Source: DATFDN01 sp963830565
GTDB lineage: Bacteria > Pseudomonadota > Alphaproteobacteria > Acetobacterales > Acetobacteraceae
Assembly (NCBI GenBank): GCA_963830565.1
Contig: CAWHMO010000010.1
Coordinates: forward strand, 806,001 to 870,000
Reading direction: 5' to 3'
Length of the DNA: 64,000 bases
In this document: positions 45,635 through 54,444 of the stretch, one piece after another
Layout: each line of letters begins with the position of its first letter
Numbering within the stretch: the stretch's first letter is position 1
The notes under the pieces: model-generated
What the model saw: the letters and a program-made list of their open reading frames with translations, nothing else
Databases searched by the model: none
Told to the model about the DNA's origin: nothing
Program-made: the position numbers and the translations under genes

Positions 45635-46434
45635 CGGAACAGATCCTCGGCCGGCGGGCGTACCAGGGCGGCGGCCGGCAACACGGGCGCGGCAGACGTG
45701 AGGCCACGCAGCACCACGACCGGCCGGCCCTCCCCCGCCTGGCCCTGCAGCAGGCCGGCGGCGGCGGCGATCTCGTCGGCGCGCGCGATGATGGTGACTT
45801 CCAGCGTGTGGCCGAACAGGTCGGGCTTGCCGCGCATGTCGATCAGCGACGCGATCCCGGCCGCACCGATCGCCACACCGCACGTGCCGCGCCGCCAGGG
45901 TCGGCCGAAACTGTCGGTGATGACAATGCCGGGCGCCACCCCGCAGCGCCCGCCAAGCCCGGCGCGCAGAAGCGCGGCCGAGCGGTCCGGATCGAGCGGC
46001 AGCAGAAGCACCTGATCGGGCTCGCCCGGCGCCGCGACGTTGGAGTGATCGATCCCGGCATTCGCCATCACGAGGCCCAGGCGGTGCTCAGTAATCAGCA
46101 GGTTGGGCCGGCTGCGTACCACGCGCACCGACTCCGAGAGGATCACCTCGACAAGCCGGGGATCCTTGCCGATCTCGGCCGCCAGGGAGATGGCTCGCGC
46201 CGACGGGCTGACCGTCTCCAGCGCGACAGCCCGGTCCTCCGCCTTGGAGACGATCTTCTGCGCCACCACCACCACGTCGTCGGCACGGAGCGTGATCGAC
46301 GCGCGCGCCAGCCCCTCGGCTATCAGTTCCGCCAGATCATCGCCGGGCCGAACGAGAGGAAAGCCGGGAAGCGCCAGAAGCTGAAGCGCGGCCGGGCCAG
46401 GAGGGATGGGAGGAGGAATTGGCGGCGAGATCAA
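45631..46434 (-). CDS. cofE: Coenzyme F420-0:L-glutamate ligase CofE
   Basis: A 267-residue CofE. It reads LALPGFPLVRPGDDLAELI, then VVVVAQKIVSKAEDRAVAL, the conserved ligase block, and GIVITDSFGRPWRRGTCGVAIG around residues 163-184. It adds glutamates to F420-0. The protein ends soon after the ligase domain, so it is the stand-alone form without the nitroreductase-like FbiB extension, and dehydro-F420 reduction must be done elsewhere if a PEP-derived donor is used. The start overlaps the stop of the F420-dependent dehydrogenase gene (ATGA). Confidence 0.9.
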   Translation of the reverse strand: MISPPIPPPIPPGPAALQLLALPGFPLVRPGDDLAELIAEGLARASITLRADDVVVVAQKIVSKAEDRAVALETVSPSARAISLAAEIGKDPRLVEVILSESVRVVRSRPNLLITEHRLGLVMANAGIDHSNVAAPGEPDQVLLLPLDPDRSAALLRAGLGGRCGVAPGIVITDSFGRPWRRGTCGVAIGAAGIASLIDMRGKPDLFGHTLEVTIIARADEIAAAAGLLQGQAGEGRPVVVLRGLTSAAPVLPAAALVRPPAEDLFR

Positions 46435-47444
46435 CCGAAGCGCTGCCGCAGCTTCGGCAGCACCTGCGCGGCGTAGAGGCGCAGGAAACGCTCCTGATCC
46501 GGCCCGGGGGCATGGAAGACCAGGTGATTGAAGCCGAGTTCGATGTAGGGCCGGATCTTCTCCACATGCTCGTCGGGGTCGGTGGAGACGATCCAGCGGC
46601 TGGCCGCCCGCTCCACCGGAAGCTCGGCGGCGCGCTCCTCCATCTCCGTCGGGTTGTGGATCGAGACCTTCTCCTCCGGGGTCAGCGCGAGCGCGGCCCA
46701 GTGGCGCGTATCCTCCAGGGCGCGGGCGCGATCGGTGTCGAAGGAGACCTTCATCTCGATCACCCGGTCATACGCCGCGCCGCCTCCGGACGGCTTGCCC
46801 GCGGCCTTCTGCCCCTCGGCCAGGTTGGGCAGCAGAGTGTCGGTATAGAGCGACCAGGCCTTGCCGCTGGTGCAGATGAAGCCGTCGCCCTGCCGGCCAG
46901 CGTATTTGGCGACCAGCGCGCCGGCGGCGGCGACATAGATCGGGACGGCCGCGTCTGGCCGGTCGTAGATGGTCGCGTCCTGGGTCTTGTAGTACTGGCC
47001 CTCGAACGTCACCCGCTCCTCCGACCACAGTCGACGGATGAGCTGCACCGCCTCGCGCAGCCGGGCGAAACGCTCCTTGAACTCGGGCCAGGCGATGCCC
47101 GTGGCCGGCACCTCGTTGAGCGATTCCCCGGTGCCGATGCCGAGGATCACCCGACCAGGAAACATCGCGCCCAGGGTGCCAAAGGCCTGCGCGACCACCG
47201 AAGGGTGATAGCGGAAGGTCGGCGTCAGCACGCTCGTGCCCATCACGATACGCTCCGTCCGCGCACCCAGCGCACCGAGCCAGGCCGGAGCGAACGGCGC
47301 GTGGCCGCCGGTATGCTTCCAGGGCTGGAAATGATCGCTGACGAAGACGGAATCGAACCCCGTCTCCTCGGCCCTGACTGCGAAGGCCAGCAGATCACGC
47401 GGCCCGAACTGCTCGGCGGACGCCTTATAGCCAAGCTTGAGCAT
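46431..47444 (-). CDS. fgd: F420-dependent glucose-6-phosphate dehydrogenase (FGD-type, LLM class)
   Basis: A 337-residue luciferase-like oxidoreductase very close to actinobacterial FGD1. Active-site His and Trp sit in VSDHFQPWKHTGGHAPF (His about 39, Trp about 43) and the Glu in IGTGESLNE. The G6P phosphate ligands of FGD1 are also kept: Lys in FICTSGKAW, Lys in TPEEKVSI, Arg in AASRWIVS. It would reduce F420 to F420H2 with glucose-6-phosphate. First of four overlapping genes with cofE, cofD and cofC, so the cofactor and its main reductase are made together. Confidence 0.9.
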   Translation of the reverse strand: MLKLGYKASAEQFGPRDLLAFAVRAEETGFDSVFVSDHFQPWKHTGGHAPFAPAWLGALGARTERIVMGTSVLTPTFRYHPSVVAQAFGTLGAMFPGRVILGIGTGESLNEVPATGIAWPEFKERFARLREAVQLIRRLWSEERVTFEGQYYKTQDATIYDRPDAAVPIYVAAAGALVAKYAGRQGDGFICTSGKAWSLYTDTLLPNLAEGQKAAGKPSGGGAAYDRVIEMKVSFDTDRARALEDTRHWAALALTPEEKVSIHNPTEMEERAAELPVERAASRWIVSTDPDEHVEKIRPYIELGFNHLVFHAPGPDQERFLRLYAAQVLPKLRQRFG

Positions 47445-47471
47445 CGCGCGCCCCCTATTCGTTGGCCGAGC

Positions 47472-48079
47472 CTATCGCCCCGCCGTCTGGAGGTCCATCC
47501 GCCGGAAGTCAGGGGGCGGCGCGAACAGCGAGGCCGGTTGCGGCCCGTAGGTCACGGACACCGCCTCCAGCCGCCCGGTGCCGGCCTCGTCCATGCTGCC
47601 CACCGCGCGCAGCACCAGCCCGTCGCTTGTGATGCAGGCCTTGCCCGTGCCGTGCGGCCCGGTCAGCCTCCAGACTTCGCAGGTCTGGCCGGCCACCGTG
47701 TCAGGTACCCGGCGCGCGTGATGCTCGCGTCCGCGGGGATGATGAAGCCTGGGATCAGTCTTGGATCGAGCGTGAACTCGAGTGCCAGGCGTTGTGGCTC
47801 GATCAGCATGGTCACACGCTGCTGGTTGAAGTCGACCAGCGCGACGGTCCGCTGCCGGTCGACCTCCACCCGCAGCTCCTTTCCCCCGTCGCCCCAGACC
47901 ATGCGTATCGTGTGCGCCTGCTCCACGCCGCTCGGGGGCGGCGATCCCACGACATGGTAGACCACCGCGACGTCATGCGTCGGGCGCAGCGCCGGCACAT
48001 CTTGTGCCGTCGCCGCGGGTGCTGCGCGGGCAGCCGCGAGCGCCAGCAGCGCCACGCCGCCCGGAATCGAACCCCTCAC
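47472..48079 (-). pseudogene. Secreted protein with DUF4412-like features, frameshifted
   Basis: Predicted exported protein of about 200 residues split by an indel. The first frame has a signal peptide (VALLALAAARAAPAATAQ, residues about 9-26) and the domain VYHVVGSPPPSGVEQAHTIR ... IIPADASITRAG. The second frame continues VAGQTCEVWRLTGPHGTGKA and ends FRRMDLQTAGR. The junction is at a GGTACC (47704-47709), where two surplus bases explain the break. A sequence such as RAGTDTVAGQTCEVW would then be restored. It overlaps the aat stop (ATGA) and precedes fgd by 27 bases. Function unknown. Confidence 0.7.
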
Positions 48080-48756
48080 GCCGTCTCCTTTCTGCCCGAG
48101 CCCGCGGCGAGCGCCTGGATCTCGGCTTCAAGTGTCGCGGGCTCGATCGCGGTCATCCAACACGCCGGCGCCGTCAGTCCCGCGGCGAGCTGGATGCGGT
48201 AGTCGTCACGCGGGATCTCGACGGCCCCGAACTGCGCCAGGTGGGAGGTCACGAACTGCGTGTCCAGCAGCCGAAACCCCGAAACGCGCAGCCGTGCGAC
48301 GAGATGCACCAGCGCCACCTTGGAGGCGTCGCGGACGGTGCTGAACATGCTCTCGCCAAAAAACACGCCGCCGAGGGCGACGCCATAGAGACCGCCCACC
48401 AGCTTCCCGCCAAGCCGGCACTCGACCGAGTGCGCCATCCCCATGCGGTGCAGGTCGATGAACAGCGCCTCGATCTGCGGGTTGATCCAGGTGTCCTCCC
48501 GGCCGGGAGCGGAGGCGGCGCAACCGGCGATGGTGGCGGGGAAGTCGCGGTTGGCGGCGATCTCGAACCCGCCCGAGAGGACGGTGCGCAGCAGCCGTCG
48601 CGGCAGATGGAAGCGCTCGAGGGGCAGCACCCCGCGCCGCTCCGGGTCCAACCAATAGAGCCGGTCGCCGCGCCGCGTCTCCGCCATCGGGAACAGACCA
48701 TGGCGATATGCCCGCAGCATCAGATCGGGGGTGATCTCGACAAGGCGGCGCGACAT
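48076..48756 (-). CDS. aat: Leucyl/phenylalanyl-tRNA--protein transferase
   Basis: A 226-residue Aat enzyme of the N-degron pathway. It transfers Leu or Phe from tRNA to N-terminal Lys or Arg of proteins to mark them for ClpAP. Blocks: LMLRAYRHGLFPMAE (about 12-26), LYWLDPERRGVLPL, EDTWINPQIEALFIDLHRMG, AHSVECRLGGKLVGGLYGVA and GVFFGESMFS. Cytoplasmic. Its stop overlaps the next gene's start (ATGA). Confidence 0.93.
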   Translation of the reverse strand: MSRRLVEITPDLMLRAYRHGLFPMAETRRGDRLYWLDPERRGVLPLERFHLPRRLLRTVLSGGFEIAANRDFPATIAGCAASAPGREDTWINPQIEALFIDLHRMGMAHSVECRLGGKLVGGLYGVALGGVFFGESMFSTVRDASKVALVHLVARLRVSGFRLLDTQFVTSHLAQFGAVEIPRDDYRIQLAAGLTAPACWMTAIEPATLEAEIQALAAGSGRKETA

Positions 48757-48859
48757 GAGCCGAGTGTGACGCCAGGGCGCGAGATTGGGAAGGCCAATGG
48801 CCCCTTGCCGGGAAGCCGGTCCGGTGAACTAATCGCGCGAACCACCCGGAGGTTCGACC

Positions 48860-49249
48860 ATGGCGACTTTCATCTGGGAGCACATCCACCTGCGCAGCCC
48901 CGACCCGGAGGCGACGGCACGGTGGTATCAGGACATGCTGGGCGCCGAGGTGATCCGCACGCCGCAGCCCGACGGAGCCGCGCGCGTCGACCTGCTGCTC
49001 GGCGGCAGCCAACAGGTGTTCGTCGCGCCGGCAAGCCCCACCGCCAAACCCGGCCCGGCGCCCGACGCCCCGTATATGGGGCTGGAGCATATCGGCCTGA
49101 CTGTCTCCGACATCGACGTCGCCGTATCCGAGCTGAAAGCCAAGGGCGTGCGCTTCACCTTGGACCCGACGACCGTCCGACCCGGCGTACGCATCGCCTT
49201 CCTGCGCGGGCCTGAGAACGTGTCGATCGAGCTTATCCAGCGGGGGTAG
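48860..49249 (+). CDS. VOC family protein (glyoxalase/dioxygenase superfamily)
   Basis: A 129-residue single VOC domain with two beta-alpha-beta-beta-beta repeats: IWEHIHLRSPDPEATARWYQ (residues about 5-24) and LEHIGLTVSDIDVAVSELKA (about 76-95). Metal ligands are likely His10, His78 and a Glu near VSIELIQ. Substrate unknown; glyoxalase, fosfomycin resistance or lyase roles are all possible. GGAGG lies before the ATG. Its end overlaps the convergent UdgX gene by 17 bases. Confidence 0.85.
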   Translation: MATFIWEHIHLRSPDPEATARWYQDMLGAEVIRTPQPDGAARVDLLLGGSQQVFVAPASPTAKPGPAPDAPYMGLEHIGLTVSDIDVAVSELKAKGVRFTLDPTTVRPGVRIAFLRGPENVSIELIQRG

Positions 49250-50558
49250 AACCGGCCATCAGCGTCGCCACGCGCCGCAGATCCTCCACGAACGCCTTGT
49301 ATTCCCGCTGCCGCGCCTCCTCGTCCGGGACGCGCAGCAGGAACGAGGGATGCACCGTGACGAACGCGGTCTCCGTCTCTGACAGGCGAATCGGGCGCCC
49401 GCGCTCGCGGCCAATGGTGACGGCGCGGCCGAGAACGGCGCGGGCCGCGGTGGCACCCAGCAGGACGACGAGCGCGGGCCGCAGCCGCACCCGCTCCACA
49501 TCCAGCCAGAATCCGCAGGCCTTCACCTCGGCCGTCTCCGGGGTCTGGTGAATCCGGCGCTTGCCGCGCTGGACGAACTTGAAATGCTTCACCGCATTGG
49601 TGACGTAGACCATGCGGCGGTCGATGTCGGCCTCCAGCATTGCCCGGCTCAGAAGCTGTCCGGCGGGGCCGACGAAGGGCCGGCCGATCACATCCTCCTG
49701 GTCTCCCGGCTGCTCGCCCACGAACATTGCGCGCGCCACGACCGGCCCCTCGCCGAACACGGTCTGAGTCGCCGGAGCATAGAGCGGGCATCGGCGGCAG
49801 TCGGCCGCCTCGTCTGCCGCCTGCTCCACCCGCCTCTCCGAGCTGGTCGCGAGCACCACCGGGCCGATCGGAGGTCGCTCTGGCGGCCAGGGATCCTCGA
49901 CCAGCTTCTCGGCCTCCGGGATGCTGGTGCCCGGCTGCGCGGCGTCCAGCAAGTCGTGGCCATAGGCACGCCAGTAAGCCTCCAGACCCGCATCGTCCGG
50001 TACCGCGGCGGCCTCCGCGCCGGGGCCGAAGCGCAGCCCTGCCTGATCCCAATGGGCACTGCCCTCGGGAGTGAGGATCGACACGGCCTGGTCCGGGAAC
50101 TGTCGCGACAGGAGTTGCCCGTTCGCCTCCAGGACGTGGTGCGCCGGCCGATACCAGCCGACAAAGCGGCCATCCGCGTGCAGATAGCGGAGCTGGGTTC
50201 GCATCCGGTGCGCCTCCGCGCGCACGGCAAGCGCCAATCCGCGCGCCCGCTGCGCCTCCTGATCCGACCGATCCTCCAGGTCCAACATTCCAGCCTGGGC
50301 CCGCCACACCAGGCGATAGAGCAGATCGAACCGCTCGGGATCACGTGCCTGGGTTGCCAGGCCGGCGAGCACCACCAGGGCGCGAGGGACGGAAAAGCTG
50401 CCCTTGGCCTCGGCGTGCCCAGGGGCATGTCCAGGGGCGTGCGCACCGTGGATCGTCCAGCGCACCTCCTCGGGCGGCACGCCGGCCAGCGCCAGTTCCC
50501 GAGCGGCATGGCGCCAGCCCGCGAAGTCCGTCTCACTGCTCAAGGCAATCTGTCGCAT
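49233..50558 (-). CDS. UdgX-type uracil-DNA binding protein fused to a DUF4130 domain
   Basis: A 441-residue two-domain DNA repair protein. Residues 1 to about 220 form the DUF4130 (TIGR03915) domain, starting IALSSETDFAGWRHAARELA. From about 255 to the end is a UDG family-4-like domain with AMFVGEQPGDQEDVIGRPF and four potential Fe-S cysteines, among them CRRCPLY. The UdgX-specific R-loop KRRIHQTPE supplies the His that makes a covalent bond to uracil-DNA, and the late motif is TVHPSFLLR. The start MRQIALSSE was chosen because the domain begins there. The TIGR03916 radical SAM partner often seen nearby is absent. Confidence 0.88.
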   Translation of the reverse strand: MRQIALSSETDFAGWRHAARELALAGVPPEEVRWTIHGAHAPGHAPGHAEAKGSFSVPRALVVLAGLATQARDPERFDLLYRLVWRAQAGMLDLEDRSDQEAQRARGLALAVRAEAHRMRTQLRYLHADGRFVGWYRPAHHVLEANGQLLSRQFPDQAVSILTPEGSAHWDQAGLRFGPGAEAAAVPDDAGLEAYWRAYGHDLLDAAQPGTSIPEAEKLVEDPWPPERPPIGPVVLATSSERRVEQAADEAADCRRCPLYAPATQTVFGEGPVVARAMFVGEQPGDQEDVIGRPFVGPAGQLLSRAMLEADIDRRMVYVTNAVKHFKFVQRGKRRIHQTPETAEVKACGFWLDVERVRLRPALVVLLGATAARAVLGRAVTIGRERGRPIRLSETETAFVTVHPSFLLRVPDEEARQREYKAFVEDLRRVATLMAGSTPAG

Positions 50559-50807
50559 GAGCGCCACCAAACAGCATTGCCGCTCTTTCTCAAAGCCGGC
50601 GGCAAGAAGTTGTTGCTCGAAGCAGTTATATCGTGTTTGTGATCCGTTCGGGACCGCACTGCTCAATACCCACCGTGCATCGCGATGGTGCGCAATGTTC
50701 TGAACGGCGGCCCTGTTCGCCTTGTCGCGCTTTGCGCGCCCCTGACGCGGACCATGTATCCTATGCGCCTTTCCCGGCGCTGACCTGAACACCGCTGGAG
50801 ACCTGCC

Positions 50808-51311
50808 CTGCTGTCCCGACGATCGGCTGCCACCCTCGGTATTCTGGCCACGCTGGGCGAACTTACCTGGGGCAAGGCCGCGCTGGGTAATACCCCGGGG
50901 GGCGGAGCCGCGGACGCGACGGCTACCCCGGCGGGCACGGCACCGGCCGCGCCGCCCCTAGTTCGGACCACGGTGGAGCCCGTCGACAAGGATCAGGTCG
51001 TGGCGATCCTCGGCAGGTCGGTCAGCGGCCCGGAGGGTAAGCTGGTCGGCCGGCTGACGGATGTCCTGGTGGACGGCACCGGCCAGCCGCAGGCGGCGGT
51101 GCTGGATATCGGCGGCTTCATGGGGGTAGGCACGCGCAGTATCGCGGTCCACTGGAAGACACTGCATTTCACCCCCTCCGACGCCAAGACGCCGATCACC
51201 CTCGATCTCTCGCTGGACGAGATCAAGGCGACCCCGGAATACAAAGGCCTGAGCGACAAGCCGGCGCCGGTCGTGGCTCCGGTGGCCTCCAACCCCGCGC
51301 CGGCGCACTAG
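50808..51311 (+). CDS. PRC-barrel domain-containing protein, probably exported
   Basis: The frame contains a PRC-barrel domain (VVAILGRSVSGPEGKLVGRL, DVLVDGTGQPQAAVLDIGGF) near residues 60-130 and ends with a Pro/Ala tail. Upstream of it the same frame encodes LSRRSAATLGILATLGELTWG, which looks like a signal sequence with a twin-arginine, but no ATG, GTG or TTG precedes it. A CTG at 50808 or 50811 with GGAG seven to ten bases upstream is the best start. The GTG at 50973 would give only the barrel (112 residues). Such proteins in related genomes are periplasmic; function unknown. Confidence 0.6.
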   Translation: MLSRRSAATLGILATLGELTWGKAALGNTPGGGAADATATPAGTAPAAPPLVRTTVEPVDKDQVVAILGRSVSGPEGKLVGRLTDVLVDGTGQPQAAVLDIGGFMGVGTRSIAVHWKTLHFTPSDAKTPITLDLSLDEIKATPEYKGLSDKPAPVVAPVASNPAPAH

Positions 51312-51315
51312 GACG

Positions 51316-52680
51316 ATGCGCTTCCCACTGATCCTGGCCCGGGTGCGCGGGCTGCGCGCGCTGGACCTGCTCAACCTCTTCATTGCCGACGCGCAGACCG
51401 GCTTCGGCGCGTTCCTGGCGGTCTACCTGGCGTCCCACAAATGGACCGTGTTGCAGATCGGCGCGGTGCTGAGCATCGGCACCGTGGCGACGATCGCAAG
51501 CCAGATTCCGGCCGGCGCGCTGGTCGATGCCATGCGGAGCAAACGCCTGGCGCTGGCGGGTGGGATCGGGTCGATCACGCTGGCGGCACTGCTGCTAGCA
51601 CTTCTGCCCTACCAGCTTCCCGTCGCTGTTGCCGAGCTGCTGCATGGCTTCGCAAGCTGTGTGCTGACCCCAGCCGTCGCCGCGGTCAGCCTGCGCCTGG
51701 TCGGGCACGCCGGGTTCGCCGAACGGCTGGGACGCAACGCGCGCTTCGCCGCCATCGGCAATGCCACGGCTGCGGCCGCCATGGGCGCCTTGGGCACCTA
51801 TGTCTCCACCCGCTCGGTGTTCCTGCTGACCGCCGCGCTGGCGGCCCCGGCGCTGTTCACGCTGTATCGCGTCGGGGCCGAGCCCACCGCCGCTTCCGCG
51901 CAAGCGGTCCCGGTTCCCGCAAAGCGGTTCGATTGGCGAGACATCCGCCATCTTTTGGCCGACCGCCGGCTGCTCGCGTTCGGCGCGTGCGTCGTGCTGT
52001 TCCACATGGCCAACGCCGCCCTGCTGCCCATCGCGGCCAGCGTCATCACGGCGCGGGCGGGCGCCTATGCGAGCCTGATCATCGCCGCCTGCATCGTCGT
52101 GCCGCAATGCGTGGTGGCGCTGCTCTCGCCCTTGATCGGCCGGCGCGCGACGCTGTGGGGCCGGCGGGCGGTGCTGTTGGTCGGCTGGTCAGCGATACCC
52201 TTGCGCGCCGCACTGTTCGCGATACTGCCCACGCCGGCGCTGATCGTCACCGCCCAGGCGCTGGACGGGATCAGCGCCGCGGTGTTTGGGGTGATGGTGC
52301 CGCTGATAGCGGCCGACCTTACCCGCGGGCGAGGACGCTTCAATCTGTGCGTGGGCATCTTCGGCCTGGCCACCGGGATCGGCGCCACGATCTCCACCTC
52401 CCTCGCCGGCTGGATTGCCGATGCCACGGGCGAGCGGGTCGCGTTCGCGGCGCTAGCGGGCATCGGGATGGCCGGCCTCGCGCTGCTCGCGGCAGCGATG
52501 CCGGAGACCGCGCCCGACAAGGTTGCCAACGCTCCAGGGCCGGCTGAAATGCGCACGCCGACCGCGGCCGTCGCGCCTGCAAGGCCCGCCCAGCGGATGG
52601 AGGGACGCCGCCCCGGCTTGCGCGCCGAGCGGCGCCGGGGCTACGCACGCGCGATGCGCGGAGGTGCGGAATGGCGATGA
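51316..52680 (+). CDS. MFS transporter
   Basis: A 454-residue major facilitator with 12 predicted membrane helices. The N-terminal half has the QTGFGAFLAVYLASHKWT region and the loop 2-3 signature IPAGALVDAMRSKR, and the second half starts after a cytoplasmic loop at about 195-205 (VPAKRFDWRDIRHLLADRRL). The C-terminal 45 residues are basic and soluble, and the last ten bases overlap argG. Substrate not deducible. Four bases separate it from the PRC-barrel gene. Confidence 0.85.
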   Translation: MRFPLILARVRGLRALDLLNLFIADAQTGFGAFLAVYLASHKWTVLQIGAVLSIGTVATIASQIPAGALVDAMRSKRLALAGGIGSITLAALLLALLPYQLPVAVAELLHGFASCVLTPAVAAVSLRLVGHAGFAERLGRNARFAAIGNATAAAAMGALGTYVSTRSVFLLTAALAAPALFTLYRVGAEPTAASAQAVPVPAKRFDWRDIRHLLADRRLLAFGACVVLFHMANAALLPIAASVITARAGAYASLIIAACIVVPQCVVALLSPLIGRRATLWGRRAVLLVGWSAIPLRAALFAILPTPALIVTAQALDGISAAVFGVMVPLIAADLTRGRGRFNLCVGIFGLATGIGATISTSLAGWIADATGERVAFAALAGIGMAGLALLAAAMPETAPDKVANAPGPAEMRTPTAAVAPARPAQRMEGRRPGLRAERRRGYARAMRGGAEWR

Positions 52681-53900
52681 AGGATGTAAGAAAGGTCGTG
52701 CTCGCCTATTCCGGCGGTCTCGATACCAGCGTGATCCTGCGGTGGCTTCAGGCGACCTATCGCTGCGAGGTAGTGACCTTCACCGCGGATCTCGGCCAGG
52801 GCGAGGAGCTGGAACCGGCCCGCCGCAAGGCCGAGATGTTCGGGGTCAGGGAAATCTTCATCGACGACCTGCGCGAGACCTTCGTGCGGGATTTCGTGTT
52901 CCCGATGTTCCGGGCGAATGCGCTGTACGAGGGCCAGTACCTGCTCGGCACCTCCATCGCCCGGCCGCTGATCGCGCAGCGCCAGATCGAGATCGCCGAG
53001 CAGGTGGGCGCGGATGCGGTGGCGCACGGCGCGACCGGCAAGGGCAACGACCAGGTCCGCTTCGAGCTCAGCTACTATGCGCTGAAGCCCGACATCAAGA
53101 TCATCGCGCCCTGGCGGGAATGGGAGCTGACGAGCCGCACCAAGCTGCTGGAGTTCGCCGAGGTCAATCAGATCCCGATCGCCAAGGATAAACGGGGCGA
53201 GGCGCCTTTCAGCGTGGACGCGAACCTGCTGCACTCGTCATCGGAAGGGAAGATCCTTGAAGACCCGGCCGTGGAGGCCGACGAGATCGTCTATCAGCGG
53301 ACCATCCGGCCGGAAGATGCCCCCGACAAGGCGACGGTCATCCGGATCGCCTTCGAGCGGGGCGACCCGGTTGCGATCGACGGCACCCCTCTGTCGCCGG
53401 CAGCGCTGCTCACACGCCTGAACGAGCTCGGCAAGGCCAACGGCATCGGCCGGCTCGATCTGGTGGAGAACCGCTTCGTCGGCATGAAGTCGCGCGGCGT
53501 GTACGAGACGCCCGGCGGCACCATCCTGCTGGCGGCGCACCGGGGGATCGAGAGCATCACGCTCGACCGCGAGGCGGCGCATCTCAAGGACCAGCTCATG
53601 CCGCGCTACGCCGAGCTGATCTACAACGGCCTCTGGTTCAGCCCGGAGCGGCGGATGCTCCAGGCGCTGATCGACGCGAGCCAGAAATCGGTCAGCGGCG
53701 AGGTGCGGCTAAAGCTTTACAAGGGCAACACCACGGTGATCGGCCGCGAGTCGCCCCATAGCCTCTATTCGATGAAGCACGTCACCTTCGAGGAGGACGA
53801 GGGCGCCTATGACCAGTTCGACGCCCAGGGCTTCATCAAGCTGAATGCGCTACGGCTGCGGCTGGGGGCGATGGCGGGGCGACGGGGCGGGATGCTATAG
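52671..53900 (+). CDS. argG: Argininosuccinate synthase
   Basis: A 409-residue ATP-dependent ligase joining citrulline and aspartate, the penultimate step of arginine synthesis. The PP-loop VLAYSGGLDTSVILRWL (residues about 9-25) binds ATP, GATGKGNDQVRFEL (about 119-132) is the second signature and YNGLWFSPER (about 319-328) lies in the C-terminal oligomerisation region. Start ATGGCGATGAAGG overlaps the MFS gene. No other arg genes are nearby. Confidence 0.95.
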   Translation: MAMKDVRKVVLAYSGGLDTSVILRWLQATYRCEVVTFTADLGQGEELEPARRKAEMFGVREIFIDDLRETFVRDFVFPMFRANALYEGQYLLGTSIARPLIAQRQIEIAEQVGADAVAHGATGKGNDQVRFELSYYALKPDIKIIAPWREWELTSRTKLLEFAEVNQIPIAKDKRGEAPFSVDANLLHSSSEGKILEDPAVEADEIVYQRTIRPEDAPDKATVIRIAFERGDPVAIDGTPLSPAALLTRLNELGKANGIGRLDLVENRFVGMKSRGVYETPGGTILLAAHRGIESITLDREAAHLKDQLMPRYAELIYNGLWFSPERRMLQALIDASQKSVSGEVRLKLYKGNTTVIGRESPHSLYSMKHVTFEEDEGAYDQFDAQGFIKLNALRLRLGAMAGRRGGML

Positions 53901-54153
53901 GGAAGTTCGAAACAGGCTAAAGACCTCAGTCGAGTTCGGCAACAGTCCCGCTTGGTGAACGGAACTCATCGACGGACAGTAACCGCGTTTGTTCCTCGCC
54001 GTAGGTGGATTCTCAACACAGCTTCGTGAGTCCATCTGAAAGGCATAGAATCCGCCTCTACGATTCTGTATATGCATATTTGTCTACACGCCTTAGCGCG
54101 GGTAGGGCTTGTGACCACGCAAAACGTTCATCTTGCATTAGGGACTGCTAGCG

Positions 54154-54444
54154 ATGCGCATCGACAAGGATGAGGATAAGGAACGCAGGAATATCAAAAA
54201 GCACAAGCTCGCCTTTTCGTTTGCCGAGCTCGTCTTCAACGACCCGCTCGCGGTCACGGTCTATGACCGGCACGAGAATGGGGAACACCGCTGGCATACG
54301 CTTGCACCAGTTGGCGGCAAGCTCCTGCTGGTGGTCCACACATACCCGGACCCGGACGACGATGAATGGGTCCGTGTCATCGGCCTTCGCGAGGCCACAA
54401 TCTTTGAAAGGAAGCAATATGAAGAGGGGGACCTTGACGAATAA
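54154..54444 (+). CDS. brnT: BrnT family toxin
   Basis: A 96-residue RelE-fold ribonuclease toxin. It opens IDKDEDKERRNIKKHKLAFS and contains HRWHTLAPVGGKLLLVVHTY and VIGLREATIFERKQYEEG, the conserved catalytic Arg/Glu/Tyr block of BrnT. It cuts RNA and arrests growth until neutralised by BrnA. No ribosome site is clear. The 250 bases before it are noticeably richer in A and T than the rest of the window. The antitoxin start overlaps its last codons. Confidence 0.88.
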   Translation: MRIDKDEDKERRNIKKHKLAFSFAELVFNDPLAVTVYDRHENGEHRWHTLAPVGGKLLLVVHTYPDPDDDEWVRVIGLREATIFERKQYEEGDLDE

